Source of the DNA: Daphnia carinata
Taxonomy: Eukaryota; Arthropoda; Branchiopoda; Diplostraca; Daphniidae
Reading direction: 5' to 3'
DNA length: 64,000 bases
NCBI RefSeq assembly: GCF_022539665.2
Contig: NC_081333.1
Span: 11,840,971-11,904,970 of the forward strand
The translations under genes were made by a program, and so were the position numbers. Position 1 is the stretch's first letter. Every line of letters starts with the position of its first letter. Shown here in pieces: positions 54,302 to 64,000 of this stretch. Below the pieces are notes generated by a model, which saw only the letters and a list, made by a program, of their open reading frames with translations, was not told the origin of the DNA and did not search any database.

Positions 54302-55161
54302 CCGGCCCCGAAAAGAAATCGAGTTAGGGTTTGGTCTAGCACAGAGCATGAATCACTTGTTTTGGCCTGGCCATCAGTACCAATCTGTCACTTTCTGAAA
54401 TTACTTTGGTTTTCAAACATCTTCTTGTTCTAAGGTAAATCTGTATGTCTGTTGGTTGACTTTAGTCCTTTGATCGTATAGGAAATTTGTCACATCAAAG
54501 GCCGAGTTTGATAGGTTATTTTGTTTCGCGCATGAAACAAAATTTTGCAGTCGTGATAAATATTCATGGCAAGGAACCCATAATGTGCCATTCTCTCATA
54601 AGCAAGAACTTGTATGAACCTGTTGAGAATATCGCAGAATCACAGGTTCGGACGTGCGAACGCTCTGCCGGTTTCTTAAATTCGGAAATTTCTTCAGCTT
54701 TTCCACTTCAAACTAGCTCACTCGCTTCTGATCTCATATCAAAGTTAACCAATACTTCGTAATTCTCATTGGGTTACCAGTTAGTTTCGAAAGTGTATTT
54801 TATGTATCCTTTTATTCGTAAAATATTCAACTTAAATTATAAACTTTCATTTACGTTTGCTTGACTATGAAAAACTACCTAGCCTACACTTAGGTAAAAT
54901 GTTTACTACGACAGATTTCGAAAAGTGTCTATGTTTTAGTTTAAAATGGCTAATGTCCCATTTCGAAATGCTTTAGCAATTTCAAGTATGAAAGTAAGGT
55001 ATCTTAATTTGATATTCCCTGATCGCTCAAGATAGCGATTCGTGCTCTTTACTCAAACTGATTTATTGATAATATAATTCGATTCGATTGTTTGTTACGA
55101 TAGAATGTATTTTCGGTTTGCGCGTTTAGTTTATAGTTGGTTTATGACTGGGCTGACTCAT

Positions 55162-55923
55162 CTAATATTTGGTTGGATACTTAGGGGATGAGTAGGACGG
55201 ACTAGGATATGACGGGCTTGGATATTTAGGTGCAGAATAAGCTGGGCTTGGGTAAGATGGGTTTGGGTACGCTGGGCTTGCGTAACCAGCGGGTTTGTAA
55301 GCTGGCTTGTATTCCTTGGCCTCCCCGTCGTATTTGACATCAGCGACGTATCCAGTGTAGTCATCGGCTTTGTAGTCGACGATCTGAGTGCGACCATCAG
55401 GAAGAAGAGTGCGGTAAGATCCGGTAACGTAACCCTTGTCATCAGCAGTCTCTTGGTGAGCGTAATCGTTGTAAGAGGGATCGTCCTTAACGGCCCAGTT
55501 GAAGTTGTATGGCATAGGAGCCTAATATGTAGTTACAAATGTGGAAATGAATACCAGATAATGGCTTTTACGTACTTAAAACTTACGTATTCAGGAGTTT
55601 TGGCATAAGCCGGAGAAGGATAGGCGGGTGCTGGGTAGGCTGGAGCTTTGTACGCCGGAGTAGGGTATGAAGGTGCAGGGTATGCCGGAGTGGGATATTG
55701 TGGCTTGGGGTACTGCGGCTTGGGGTACTGCGGCTTGGAGTATTGTGACTTGGGGTAACCCTGGGAGGCAACGACGGCGATCAATGCAGCGAGAATCAGA
55801 ACCTGTGATAAACGAAAGGAGGAACCACAGCAACATACTCAATTCACAGGAAACACCTCGCCTTTGCTACCATGTAGCTATTTTATACTAGTTTCTGTTT
55901 CTATATGAGTTTCTTACCTTCAT
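55162..55923 (-). CDS. RR cuticle protein B3
   Basis: Exons: 55918-55923, 55587-55802, 55162-55521; 193 aa. Exon 2 is the longest of the cluster (216 bp) because the arm has a fourth repeat, starting YPKSQYSKPQYPKPQYP. The signal peptide is MKVLILAALIAVVASQG. The tail opens AGYASPAYPNPSYPSPAYS and ends KYPTKY. Introns (115 and 65 bp) match B2 in length, and the 5' flank is homologous to B2, so the two are recent tandem copies. Confidence 0.93.
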
Positions 55924-55978
55924 GTTGTTGTCTTGAAAGTGTAGAAGCAACTGTGCTCTCTCGGTTGTCGGTGAGAGG

Positions 55979-55986
55979 CTTTTATA
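55979..55986 (-). promoter_or_regulatory. TATA box of cuticle gene B3
   Basis: TATAAAAG on the minus strand, 56 nt upstream of the start codon. Confidence 0.8.
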
Positions 55987-56850
55987 CCGGCCCCGAAAAG
56001 AAATCGAGTTAGGGTTTGGTCTAGCACAGAGCATGAATCACTTGTGTTGGCCTGGCCATCAGTACCGACCTGTCACTTTCTGAAATTACTTTGGTTTTCA
56101 AACATCTTCTTGTGCTGACGTAAAATCTGTAGATCTGTTGGTTAGTTTTAGACCTTTGATCGCATAGGAAATGTGTCACATCAAAGGCCGAGTTTGATAG
56201 GTTATTTTGTTTCGCGCATGAAACGAAATTTCTCTGTCTTGATAAATATTCATGGCAAGGAACACATAATATGCCATTCTTTCATATTAAACAAGAACTC
56301 ATATGAACCTGTTGATAATATTGCAGAAACACAGGTACGAGCGAAAATTCGGTCGGTTTCTTAAATTCGAAAATTTCCCCATCCCTTCCACTTCAAACTC
56401 AGCTCACGCGCTTCTGGTCTCATATCAAAGCTAACCAATTTTTCGTAATTCTCATTGAATTATCAGTTAGAATCGAAAAGTGTATTTTACGTATCCTTTT
56501 ATTTGTAAAATATTTAACTTATACTATAAACTTTTATTTACATTTGCTTCACTATGAAAAACTACCTAGCCTACACATAAGTCAAATGTTTGCTACGGCA
56601 GATTTCGGAAAGCTTTCTATGTTTTAATTTTAAATGGGTGATGCGTCATTCTGAAATGCTTTAGCTACTGCAAGTATGAATATTAGATGCGTTAATTTGT
56701 TATTCCCTCATCGTTCAAGATAGCATTTTGTACCGTTTATCAAAACCGATTTATTGATAATGTTATTTCATTTCGATTGTTTGTTACGATAGAATGTATT
56801 TTCGGTTTGCGCGTTTAGTTTATAATTGACTTATGACTGAACTGCCTCAT

Positions 56851-57572
56851 CTAATATTTGGTTGAATACTTAGGGGATGGGTAGGCTGGGCTAGGATATG
56901 CAGGGCTTGGATATTTAGGTGCAGAATAAGCTGGGCTTGGGTAACCAGCGGGTTTGTAAGCTGGCTTGTATTCCTTGGCCTCTCCGTCGTATTTGACATC
57001 AGCTACGTATCCGGTGTAGTCATCGGCTTTGTAGTCGACGATCTGTGTGCGACCATCAGGAAGAAGAGTGCGATAAGATCCGGTAACGTAACCCTTGTCA
57101 TCAGCAGTCTCTTGGTGAGCGTAATCGTTGTAAGAGGGATCGTCCTTAACGGCCCAGTTGAAGTTGTATGGCATAGGAGCCTAACATATAGTAACAAATA
57201 TGGAAATGAATACCAGATAATGGCTTTTACGTACTGAAAACTTACGTATTCAGGAGTTTTGGCATAAGCCGGAGAAGGATAGGCGGGTGCTGGGTAGGCT
57301 GGAGCTTTGTACGACGGCGTAGGGTATGAAGGTGCAGGGTATGCCGGAGTGGGATATTGTGGCTTGGGGTACTGCGGTTTCGGATACTGTGGCTTGGGGT
57401 AACCCTGGGAAGCTACGACGGCGACGAATGCAGTGAGAATGAAAACCTGTAGATAGAAGAGAAGATGAACCTAATTAAGAATTTAAACTCGCAAAAAACA
57501 CTTCAAGTTTGCTATTATATAGCTAGCGACTTTGTACTAGTCTAGGTTGCTTCTTGAGTTCCTTACTTTCAT
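56851..57572 (-). CDS. RR cuticle protein B4 (short tail)
   Basis: Exons: 57567-57572, 57246-57446, 56851-57180; 178 aa. Exon 1 is ATGAAA with donor GTAAGG, while every other gene in the array has ATGAAG; Met-Lys is kept. The signal peptide is MKVFILTAFVAVVASQG. The tail is shortened to AGYPSPAYSAPKYPSPAYPS and ends KYSTKY, the shortest RR exon of the array (330 bp). The arm has a Pro-Ser-Tyr-Lys variant (PTPSYKAPAYP) where others have PTPAYKAP. Confidence 0.93.
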
Positions 57573-57627
57573 GTTGTTGTCTTGGAAGTGTGGAAGTAAC
57601 TGTGCCTTCTAGGTTGTTGGAGAGAGT

Positions 57628-57635
57628 CTTATATA
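57628..57635 (-). promoter_or_regulatory. TATA box of cuticle gene B4
   Basis: TATATAAG on the minus strand, 56 nt upstream of the start codon. Confidence 0.8.
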
Positions 57636-58509
57636 CCGGTGCCAAAAAGAAATCGAGTTAGGGCTGAACCGAGCAGCATGGATCATTAGTTGGCCTTCAG
57701 TGTCGACTTGTCACTTTCAGAAATTATTTTGATTTTTGTGACACCTTTCTTTGCGTGCTTACTTTCAAATAGTAAGCATTTCTGACAATGATATGTTATA
57801 ACGTTTACTAAACGTCTGGCACTTGAAAAATGTTCTTGTCAGGTTACAAACGTAACAATTCTTTCACATCTTTCGGGAGTATTTCATTACAATGTAAATC
57901 TGTCGCAACATCAGTGATTCGGAAATGTAATTTATCCTGCCGATACACCTCAGATGGGAACTAGGAATAGATATTACCTGCCCACTGCGGCTTTATACCA
58001 AAATGGGCCGATTTTTATTGACGCTTTTATTAATTAGCGGTGGAATCCAGGCGTCTTCATGTTCGAAGATACGAAATAAATCGTTATGATAGGTTATGTT
58101 GTGCAATACACATAAGGCAGTTGTTTACATATTCATATTTTCTATTTTTTCTCAAGAAATTCTCTGGAAATATTCACCGTTGCGTACGTTAACTGGACTA
58201 ATCAGACTTATCCAAATGGAAAGTGGGCGTTCCGTTTTTGCATATGGAATTCAAAGAACTTTTACTTGTTTTAGTTTGAATTGGGTGCTGTGTGATTATT
58301 AAATGCAATAGCTGCCAGAGTTATGAATAATGCGAAACTTGATTACTATCCCGATTGCTCTCTTGGCTATTCACGCGGTTTCCGAGGAAAAATGGTTGCT
58401 TAAGAATAATGTTCATTTCGATTCATTTGTTTACTTTCTCATCAAGACATAACGCATTTTAGTTCATACTATTTTAGTTTACAGTTGACTTGTTCTGGAT
58501 CTATCACGT

Positions 58510-59230
58510 CTAATATTTGGTTGGGTATTTCGGTGATGGATAGGCTGGGCTAGGATATGCAGGGCTTGGGTATTTGGAAGCAGAATAAGCAGGGCTTGGG
58601 TAAGATGGATACGCAGGGCTTGGGTAACCAGCGGGTTTGTAAGCTGGCTTGTATTCCTTGGCCTCTCCGTCGTATTTAACATCAGCGACGTATCCAGTGT
58701 AGTCATCGGCTTTGTAGTCGACGATCTGAGTGCGACCATCAGGAAGAAGAGTGCGGTAAGATCCGGTCACGTATCCTTTATCATCAGCGGTCTCTTGGTG
58801 AGCGTAGTCGTTGTAGGTGTAGTCATCCTTTACGGCCCAGTTGAAGTTGTACGGCATGGGGGCCTACAATCCAATGCATTAATCGTTAGATAAGATAAAC
58901 AAGAGGTTCTTTTCGTGACTCACATATTCAGGAGTCTTGTAAGATGGAGACGGATAGGCAGGGGCAGGGTAGGCCGGAGCTTTGTAGGCCGGAGCTGGGT
59001 ATGCTGGTGCGGAATATGCCGGAGTAGGGTACTGTGGCTTGGGGTATTGTGGCTTGGGGTACTGTGGCTTTGGGTAACCCTGGGAGGCTACGACGGCGAT
59101 GAGGGCAGCAAGAACAATGATCTGCAGTTTAAGAATAGACCAAAACGAGATATTGAGCTCACATGAAAGACATCAGTATTTGCTGCTATCTAGCCAAGTT
59201 TTTGTTGCTGCTTGAGTTCCTTACCTTCAT
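58510..59230 (-). CDS. RR cuticle protein B5 (B1-like mosaic)
   Basis: Exons: 59225-59230, 58924-59121, 58510-58863; 185 aa. Exons 1-2, both introns (103 and 60 bp) and the start of exon 3 are nearly identical to B1, while the tail (YPSPAYPSYPSPAYSASKYP) and 3' flank match B6. The RR domain differs from the other copies at KDDYTYNDY, where they have KDDPSYNDY; the YTY form recalls cluster A. The exon 2 donor is GTGAGT, unlike GTAAGT in the rest. Confidence 0.93.
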
Positions 59231-59285
59231 GTTGATGTGTTTGAAGTTTGGAAGTAACTGTGCCTTCTCGGTTGTTGGAGAGGAG

Positions 59286-59293
59286 TTTTTATA
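59286..59293 (-). promoter_or_regulatory. TATA box of cuticle gene B5
   Basis: TATAAAAA on the minus strand, 56 nt upstream of the start codon; the surrounding promoter is a near copy of B1. Confidence 0.8.
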
Positions 59294-60098
59294 CCGGTGG
59301 AAAAAGAAATCGAATTAGGGTTGGACCAACCAAACACCACGAAACCATCGGCTGGCCTTCAATGTCGACCTATCACTTTAAGAAACTATGGGATTTTTGT
59401 GAAACTTTGCTGTGTCGCTGTATTTTCAAATGTTCTGTCTGAAATATCAGTAGCAATATGTATTAGCAAAAGGATTTTGTGACAGTGTCTCAGTTTGACA
59501 GGTTCTTTCGCTTACATGTAATACGAATAAGATTTAGATCTTAAAAAAATTATGGCAGTTACGATTATGGAGAAAATCTTTCACATTTTCCAATAGTTTT
59601 ATTAATCGGGAAGTCTACTGCAAGAGTGCAAGTTTATGAGCCTAACAGTTCCAGCAGATATTCATAAAATCGAAATTTGGATATCTCTAGTTAATTCACT
59701 TCTGATCTCCCGGCTAAACTTACAGAATCATTTTGTTAGACCAACTTGTATCACACTATCATGGTGCAGTTGTTCATGCACTGATTTTTCAAATTTAATT
59801 TCTACGGAGGTTTGCCTTATATACTGACGTTTTTAATGTGTGCTTAGCTGTCCAAAATTATCGAAGTTAAACTAGGGATTAAAACTTTCCATGCGGAGTT
59901 TCAAAAGCTTTCCATTATGTTATCATTTCAATTAGATGATGCTGGAGCCTTAAATGCTGTAGCTGCTAAAGTTGTAAAAAACAACAGACTAGTTGCGACT
60001 TATTTTTCGATTCATTTGTTTACTTTCTCATCAAGACATAACGCATTTTAGTTCATACTATTTTAGTTTATAGTTGACTTGTTCTTGATCTATCACGT

Positions 60099-60799
60099 CT
60101 AATATTTGGTTGGGTATTTCGGTGATGGATAGGCTGGGCTAGGATATGCAGGGCTTGGGTATTTGGAAGCAGAATATGCAGGGCTTGGGTAAGATGGATA
60201 CGCAGGGCTTGGGTAACCAGCGGGTCTGTAAGCTGGCTTGTATTCCTTGGCCTCTCCGTCGTATTTGACATCAGCAACGTAACCGGTGTAGTCATCAGCT
60301 TTGTAGTTGACGATCTGAGTGCGACCATCAGGAAGAAGAGTGCGGTAAGATCCGGTAACGTATCCCTTGTCATCAGCGGTCTCTTGGTGTGCGTAATCGT
60401 TGTAGGAGGGATCGTCCTTAACGGCCCAGTTGAAGTTGTATGGCATGGGGGCCTTGTATGTTGTAACAAACGTGGACATGAATAGGAGATAATGGCATTT
60501 GTATATGAAGCACTTACATATTCCGGAGTTTTGGCGTAAGCAGGAGAAGGATAGGCGGGTGCGGGATAGGCTGGAACTTTGTAGTTTGGGGTAGGATATG
60601 CTGGAGCAGGGTACTGTGGCTTGGGGTAACCCTGGGAGGCTACGACGACGATCAATGCAGCGAAAATGAAAACCTGTAGGCACAACACGAACCAAAGCAA
60701 GGCATTAAAACTCACAGGAAAGATATCATTTTTCCTTTCACTAAACTAGGCATTGTGTTGCTCTTAGTTCATGGTGTTGCTGGAGTCTCTTACCTTCAT
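60099..60799 (-). CDS. RR cuticle protein B6 (short arm)
   Basis: Exons: 60794-60799, 60518-60673, 60099-60452; 171 aa, the shortest product of the array. Exon 2 is only 156 bp: the signal peptide MKVFIFAALIVVVASQG is followed by a single PKPQY unit and a NYKVPAYP variant. The RR domain has VNYKADDYTGYV instead of VDYKADDY. The tail has YRPAGYPSPAYPSYP and is otherwise almost equal to B5. Intron 1 is 120 bp and intron 2 is 65 bp. Confidence 0.93.
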
Positions 60800-60854
60800 G
60801 TTGATACGTTGATGGTTGAGAAGAAACTGTGCCTTCTCACTAACTTGAAAGGAG

Positions 60855-60862
60855 CTTATATA
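60855..60862 (-). promoter_or_regulatory. TATA box of cuticle gene B6
   Basis: TATATAAG on the minus strand, 56 nt upstream of the start codon. Confidence 0.8.
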
Positions 60863-61724
60863 CCGGCACGGAAAAGAAATCGAGTTAGGACTGGAAAGTT
60901 TCAATCGATGATCGCTATAGCGATACGACAAACGAAACTTCGAAAAATGCTTGTCGCTGAACCAATAATCATTTGATTTCTGGGAATCAATGGGATTAGA
61001 TGTAAAAACGACTACACAAATTTTCAGTTTCCTTTCCGAGTTTCTTTTCAAGGAAATTGCTTGCTTATATACTTTATTATTTTTAGTTTCTCATAACGAT
61101 TAAACAAACTGGTTTTTTCTTTCCTCGAATTTTGTCTTTTTGCCGGTGTATTCCATCTCTCCTCTGCTTGCCATTGCACACGCCATGTTACGCTGATAAG
61201 AGCTTTCCCAAAAAAGATTTAACTTACACGGGCCATGGCGAAATCTTTACTTTTATGTGAGAGTGTATAGGTCATACATGCGTATAGGATAGATGGTTGC
61301 CTTTGACTCATAAATTACGAAGACTTTGACAGTCTAAGTGCCTAGATCCTTATTTAAATCTTTCGTAGTATACTCTTGTATGATGTACTCAGTCGGCGGA
61401 ATGAGCATAATGATTTTTTGATATAGTCAACTTAATGCGTACACAAGCTTATGTGTAAAGTGACTAGAGGCTGAAAATGCATTGCTTGTATTACAAACGA
61501 CGTGTAGATTTTAATTATGAGATAGTATTCTGCCGTTGTTTTCATAACTATTTGCACCCCAGACTTCCAATGACTTGCGTCGGTTTAAGTTTCACGAAAT
61601 TGGTGGGTAAAAATAAAATAAGCAGGCATACAGTCGATTACGTACAGAGAATTTTTGTGCGATTGAAATGTATTTGTATCCAAAATAATTTAGTATACAG
61701 CTGACTTGGAACAATTTGGTTTAT

Positions 61725-62429
61725 CTAGTACTTGGTTGGGTATTTAGGAGCTGGGTAAGCTGGGCTGGGATATTTAGGTGCAGGGTAAGCTGGGCTAGGG
61801 TAAGCTGGGCTAGGGTAAGCTGGGCTTGGGTAGCCAGCGGGCTTGTAAGCTGGCTTGTAGTACTTGGCTTCGCCCTCGTACTTGACATCAGCGACGTAGC
61901 CGGAGTAGTCATCGGCCTTGTAGGTGACGATCTGAGTGCGGCCATCGGGAAGAAGGACGCGGTAAGATCCAGTGACGTAACCCTTGTCATCAGCGGTCTC
62001 TTGGTGAGCGTAGTCGTTGTAGGAAGGATCGTCCTTAACGGCCCAATTAAAGCTGTATGGCATGGGGGCCTACAATTCAATGGATAAACCGTTAAATCAG
62101 ATAGACAAGAGGTTCGTTTTCGTGACTTACATATTCGGGCGTCTTGTATGACGGAGATGGATAGGCAGGGGCAGGGTAGGCTGGAGCCTTGTAAGCCGGA
62201 GCTGGGTATGCTGGTGCAGGGTATGCCGGGGCAGGATACTGCGGCTTGGGGTATTGTGGCTTGGGGTAGCCCTGAGAAGCCACGACGGCGACCAATGCAG
62301 CGAGGATGATGAACTGTGCAAAACGAAAATAAAAAAACGTGAATCGAGTGCAGTACTTTGTGATAGCCAGAAACTGAGTCACTTCCATTCAGGTGCACAA
62401 AAGCGTATACTAAATTCTTTTACCTTCAT
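61725..62429 (-). CDS. RR cuticle protein B7
   Basis: Exons: 62424-62429, 62131-62313, 61725-62069; 177 aa. The signal peptide is MKFIILAALVAVVASQG. The arm has two PKPQY units and PAYPAPAYKAPAYP, ending SPSYKTPEY. The RR domain is the most diverged of the seven: PYSFNWAVKDDPSYNDY, SYRVLLPDG, IVTYKADDYSGYV, VKYEGEAKYYKP. The tail has regular YPSPAYPSPAYP and YPAPKYP units ending KYPTKY. It is the outermost, probably oldest or least converted, copy. Introns are 110 and 61 bp. Confidence 0.93.
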
Positions 62430-62482
62430 GTTGATGCTTTGAAAGTTAGAATTCAACTGACTTTTCCAACTGCTGTACATGC

Positions 62483-62490
62483 CTTTTATA
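62483..62490 (-). promoter_or_regulatory. TATA box of cuticle gene B7
   Basis: TATAAAAG on the minus strand, 54 nt upstream of the start codon. Confidence 0.8.
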
Positions 62491-64000
62491 CCACTAAAAA
62501 AAGAAAACGAGTTTGGGCTGGGTCGGCTAAGCAATGCGTTTTCAAAACTGGCTCGCCTTCAATTGGTTTCAAGTTTGCGTAAGAAATCACAAACTTAGTA
62601 AAAAAAACTCACGCGTACGTATATGTGTAATAATTTCGGGACTGTATCCAAGATCTACTTTCAGAAGACAGAAGGATGCTGTAGAATTTAGATGGGAATG
62701 CTGCTGAACGAATGTTTCCTTATACAGAGATTGAACGATTTCACAAAGTGAGCTGATATTCTTTACATTTTCAGTCGCACGTCAAAACGACATCGATATT
62801 CGTGATTCTCGATAACATTTTGAATCGAAATCGTACTTAGTTTGTCGTATTAAGAATTTAGCATAAAACCAAACACGTTCAAAGTTAAACCCGATTTTCA
62901 GAGCCAACTACAAATGCCAAATGCCTGAATGACTGGACGGTGCATTGCCATTAGATAGTTATACATCTATGAAATTAGCGAAGTAAATTACAAAAGTGCT
63001 TTGTGTATGCAAATGGGATTGAAATGACGTTCCGTAAAAAACTAAAACACCTAATTACTAGTGAATTCCCTGTCTATCCATTATGATGTAGTATACTAGC
63101 GTAATTTCAATAACCGGAATGGAGACCTCTGAGTTAGGATGCAGCAAAATCTCTAAAGTAATAGCTGATGAATAACCGATGAAGTTTTTTTAAAAAAACA
63201 TATGCATATGCATTCACGTTTCCGAATGAGAGACCTGTGGTCAAAGGAAACCACTGGCCAGGGGTGTGAAACTATGAAAAAAGTTCCCCGTCAACGCCCC
63301 TGGAATTGGCTCTTGATAGATTGCTAAATCCATTTGAGAGAAACTTCATTTGCTGGTCATTGGAATAAGAAATTGGCCATAGAAGAGTGACACGTTTTCT
63401 AGAAGCTGCGTAGTCTAGTGTGCACACAAAACAATTGGCAAGAGAATGTTGTTGGGAAACGCTTTTGTTACCTCTTAAAGTAATTTAAAAATAATTCTAA
63501 TCACCTCATTTTATGTTGCCCGTGAAATCGGTGAAGCCATTGCATCGGCACGTTAAGAAAATGACTAAAAAATTTATTAATCATCGGTCGTTACAATCAT
63601 GACAAACGCCAGTCGTTACTGAATACAACCGATGCGTGAATTGTGGAAGTCGCTCTGATTCTTCACTCGTAGGAATCCATCAAAGAGAACAGAACATGAC
63701 GAATACTAAATGAGTGTTCTAACGCATTAGCAATATTCAAATTGCTGAATCAGTTCACCGACAAATACTAGTGTATAATTGACGAAACGCTGGGCTACAT
63801 AGCAGGTCTGGCTGCTTGTTCATTGCAAATAACCAGAATGTCAGCTGTAAAGGGAAAGATTCGCATGAAGCCATCAATTTCATTATCGCACAAGACAAAA
63901 GGTTGGACGTGCAGGTGTTATAATTGTTGTGGGTCAAGAATGATATTCCTGCGGTTTTCAAAAAAGGTAACTTTTCGGAAGAGCAACATCGATTTGCTTA
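62491..64000. other. Right-hand flank, no gene seen
   Basis: Upstream flank of B7. No RR domain, other recognisable domain or RNA gene was found. Near 62818 there is a phrase (ATTTTGAATCGAAATC) like the one in the degenerate repeat at 5.76-6.57 kb. Confidence 0.5.

Larger units (their letters stand above)
51840..62490 (-). repeat. Cluster B: tandem array of seven cuticle genes
   Basis: Seven head-to-tail minus-strand genes with start codons at 52643, 54238, 55923, 57572, 59230, 60799 and 62429, spaced 1569-1685 bp. Intron 2 is 60-61 bp in B1, B5 and B7 and 65 bp in B2, B3, B4 and B6, which marks two subgroups. The spacers (0.9-1.3 kb: 52644-53491, 54239-55161, 55924-56850, 57573-58509, 59231-60098, 60800-61724) hold promoters and 3' ends only. 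B2 and B3 have clearly homologous 5' flanks (for example TCACATCAAAGGCCGAGTTT near 54489 and 56176). B1 and B5 share a nearly identical block of about 1.3 kb. Confidence 0.85.

Overview
The window is eukaryotic genomic DNA from an arthropod, most probably a water flea (Daphnia or a close branchiopod relative). The reasons are spliceosomal genes with very short introns (mostly 57-120 bp), a large array of secreted Rebers-Riddiford (RR) cuticle proteins with Tyr/Pro repeats, an Atonal-family proneural bHLH gene, a tetraspanin with eight loop cysteines, and a soluble IRE1/RNase L-like kinase-KEN gene. The organism is an inference; no database was searched.

Layout. 1-22.5 kb: no gene I can support; AT-rich DNA full of long A and T homopolymers, a 109-nt poly-G tract, microsatellites and a degenerate hairpin-bearing tandem repeat (5.76-6.57 kb). 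22.5-23.4 kb (minus): single-exon Atonal-family transcription factor standing alone between long gene-free flanks. 23.4-31.3 kb: gene-free; the long homopolymers largely stop near 25.6 kb. 31.3-33.6 kb (plus): TspanC8-type tetraspanin of eight coding exons per transcript, with two interchangeable 117-bp versions of exon 7. 33.6-37.0 kb: intergenic with a possible tRNA-derived element. 37.0-38.6 kb (plus): IRE1/RNase L-like pseudokinase plus KEN domain in six exons, with catalytic residues replaced in both domains.

39.7-48.1 kb: cuticle cluster A, five near-identical three-exon genes. Three lie on the minus strand and two on the plus strand, forming a large inverted repeat (arms about 2.8 kb) around the third gene. 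50.2-62.4 kb: cuticle cluster B, one plus-strand gene followed by seven minus-strand tandem genes spaced at about 1.6 kb. All 13 cuticle genes share one plan: a 6-bp coding exon 1 (Met-Lys), an exon 2 with the rest of the signal peptide and a low-complexity arm, and an exon 3 with the RR chitin-binding domain and a Tyr/Pro-repeat tail. Each has a TATA box 50-70 bp upstream of the ATG. Their products probably act together in the chitin-protein matrix of the cuticle, and the array looks shaped by repeated duplication, inversion and gene conversion. 62.4-64.0 kb: no gene seen.

Gene models were built by eye from splice signals, reading frame and family knowledge; CDS spans include introns and exon coordinates are given in the text.
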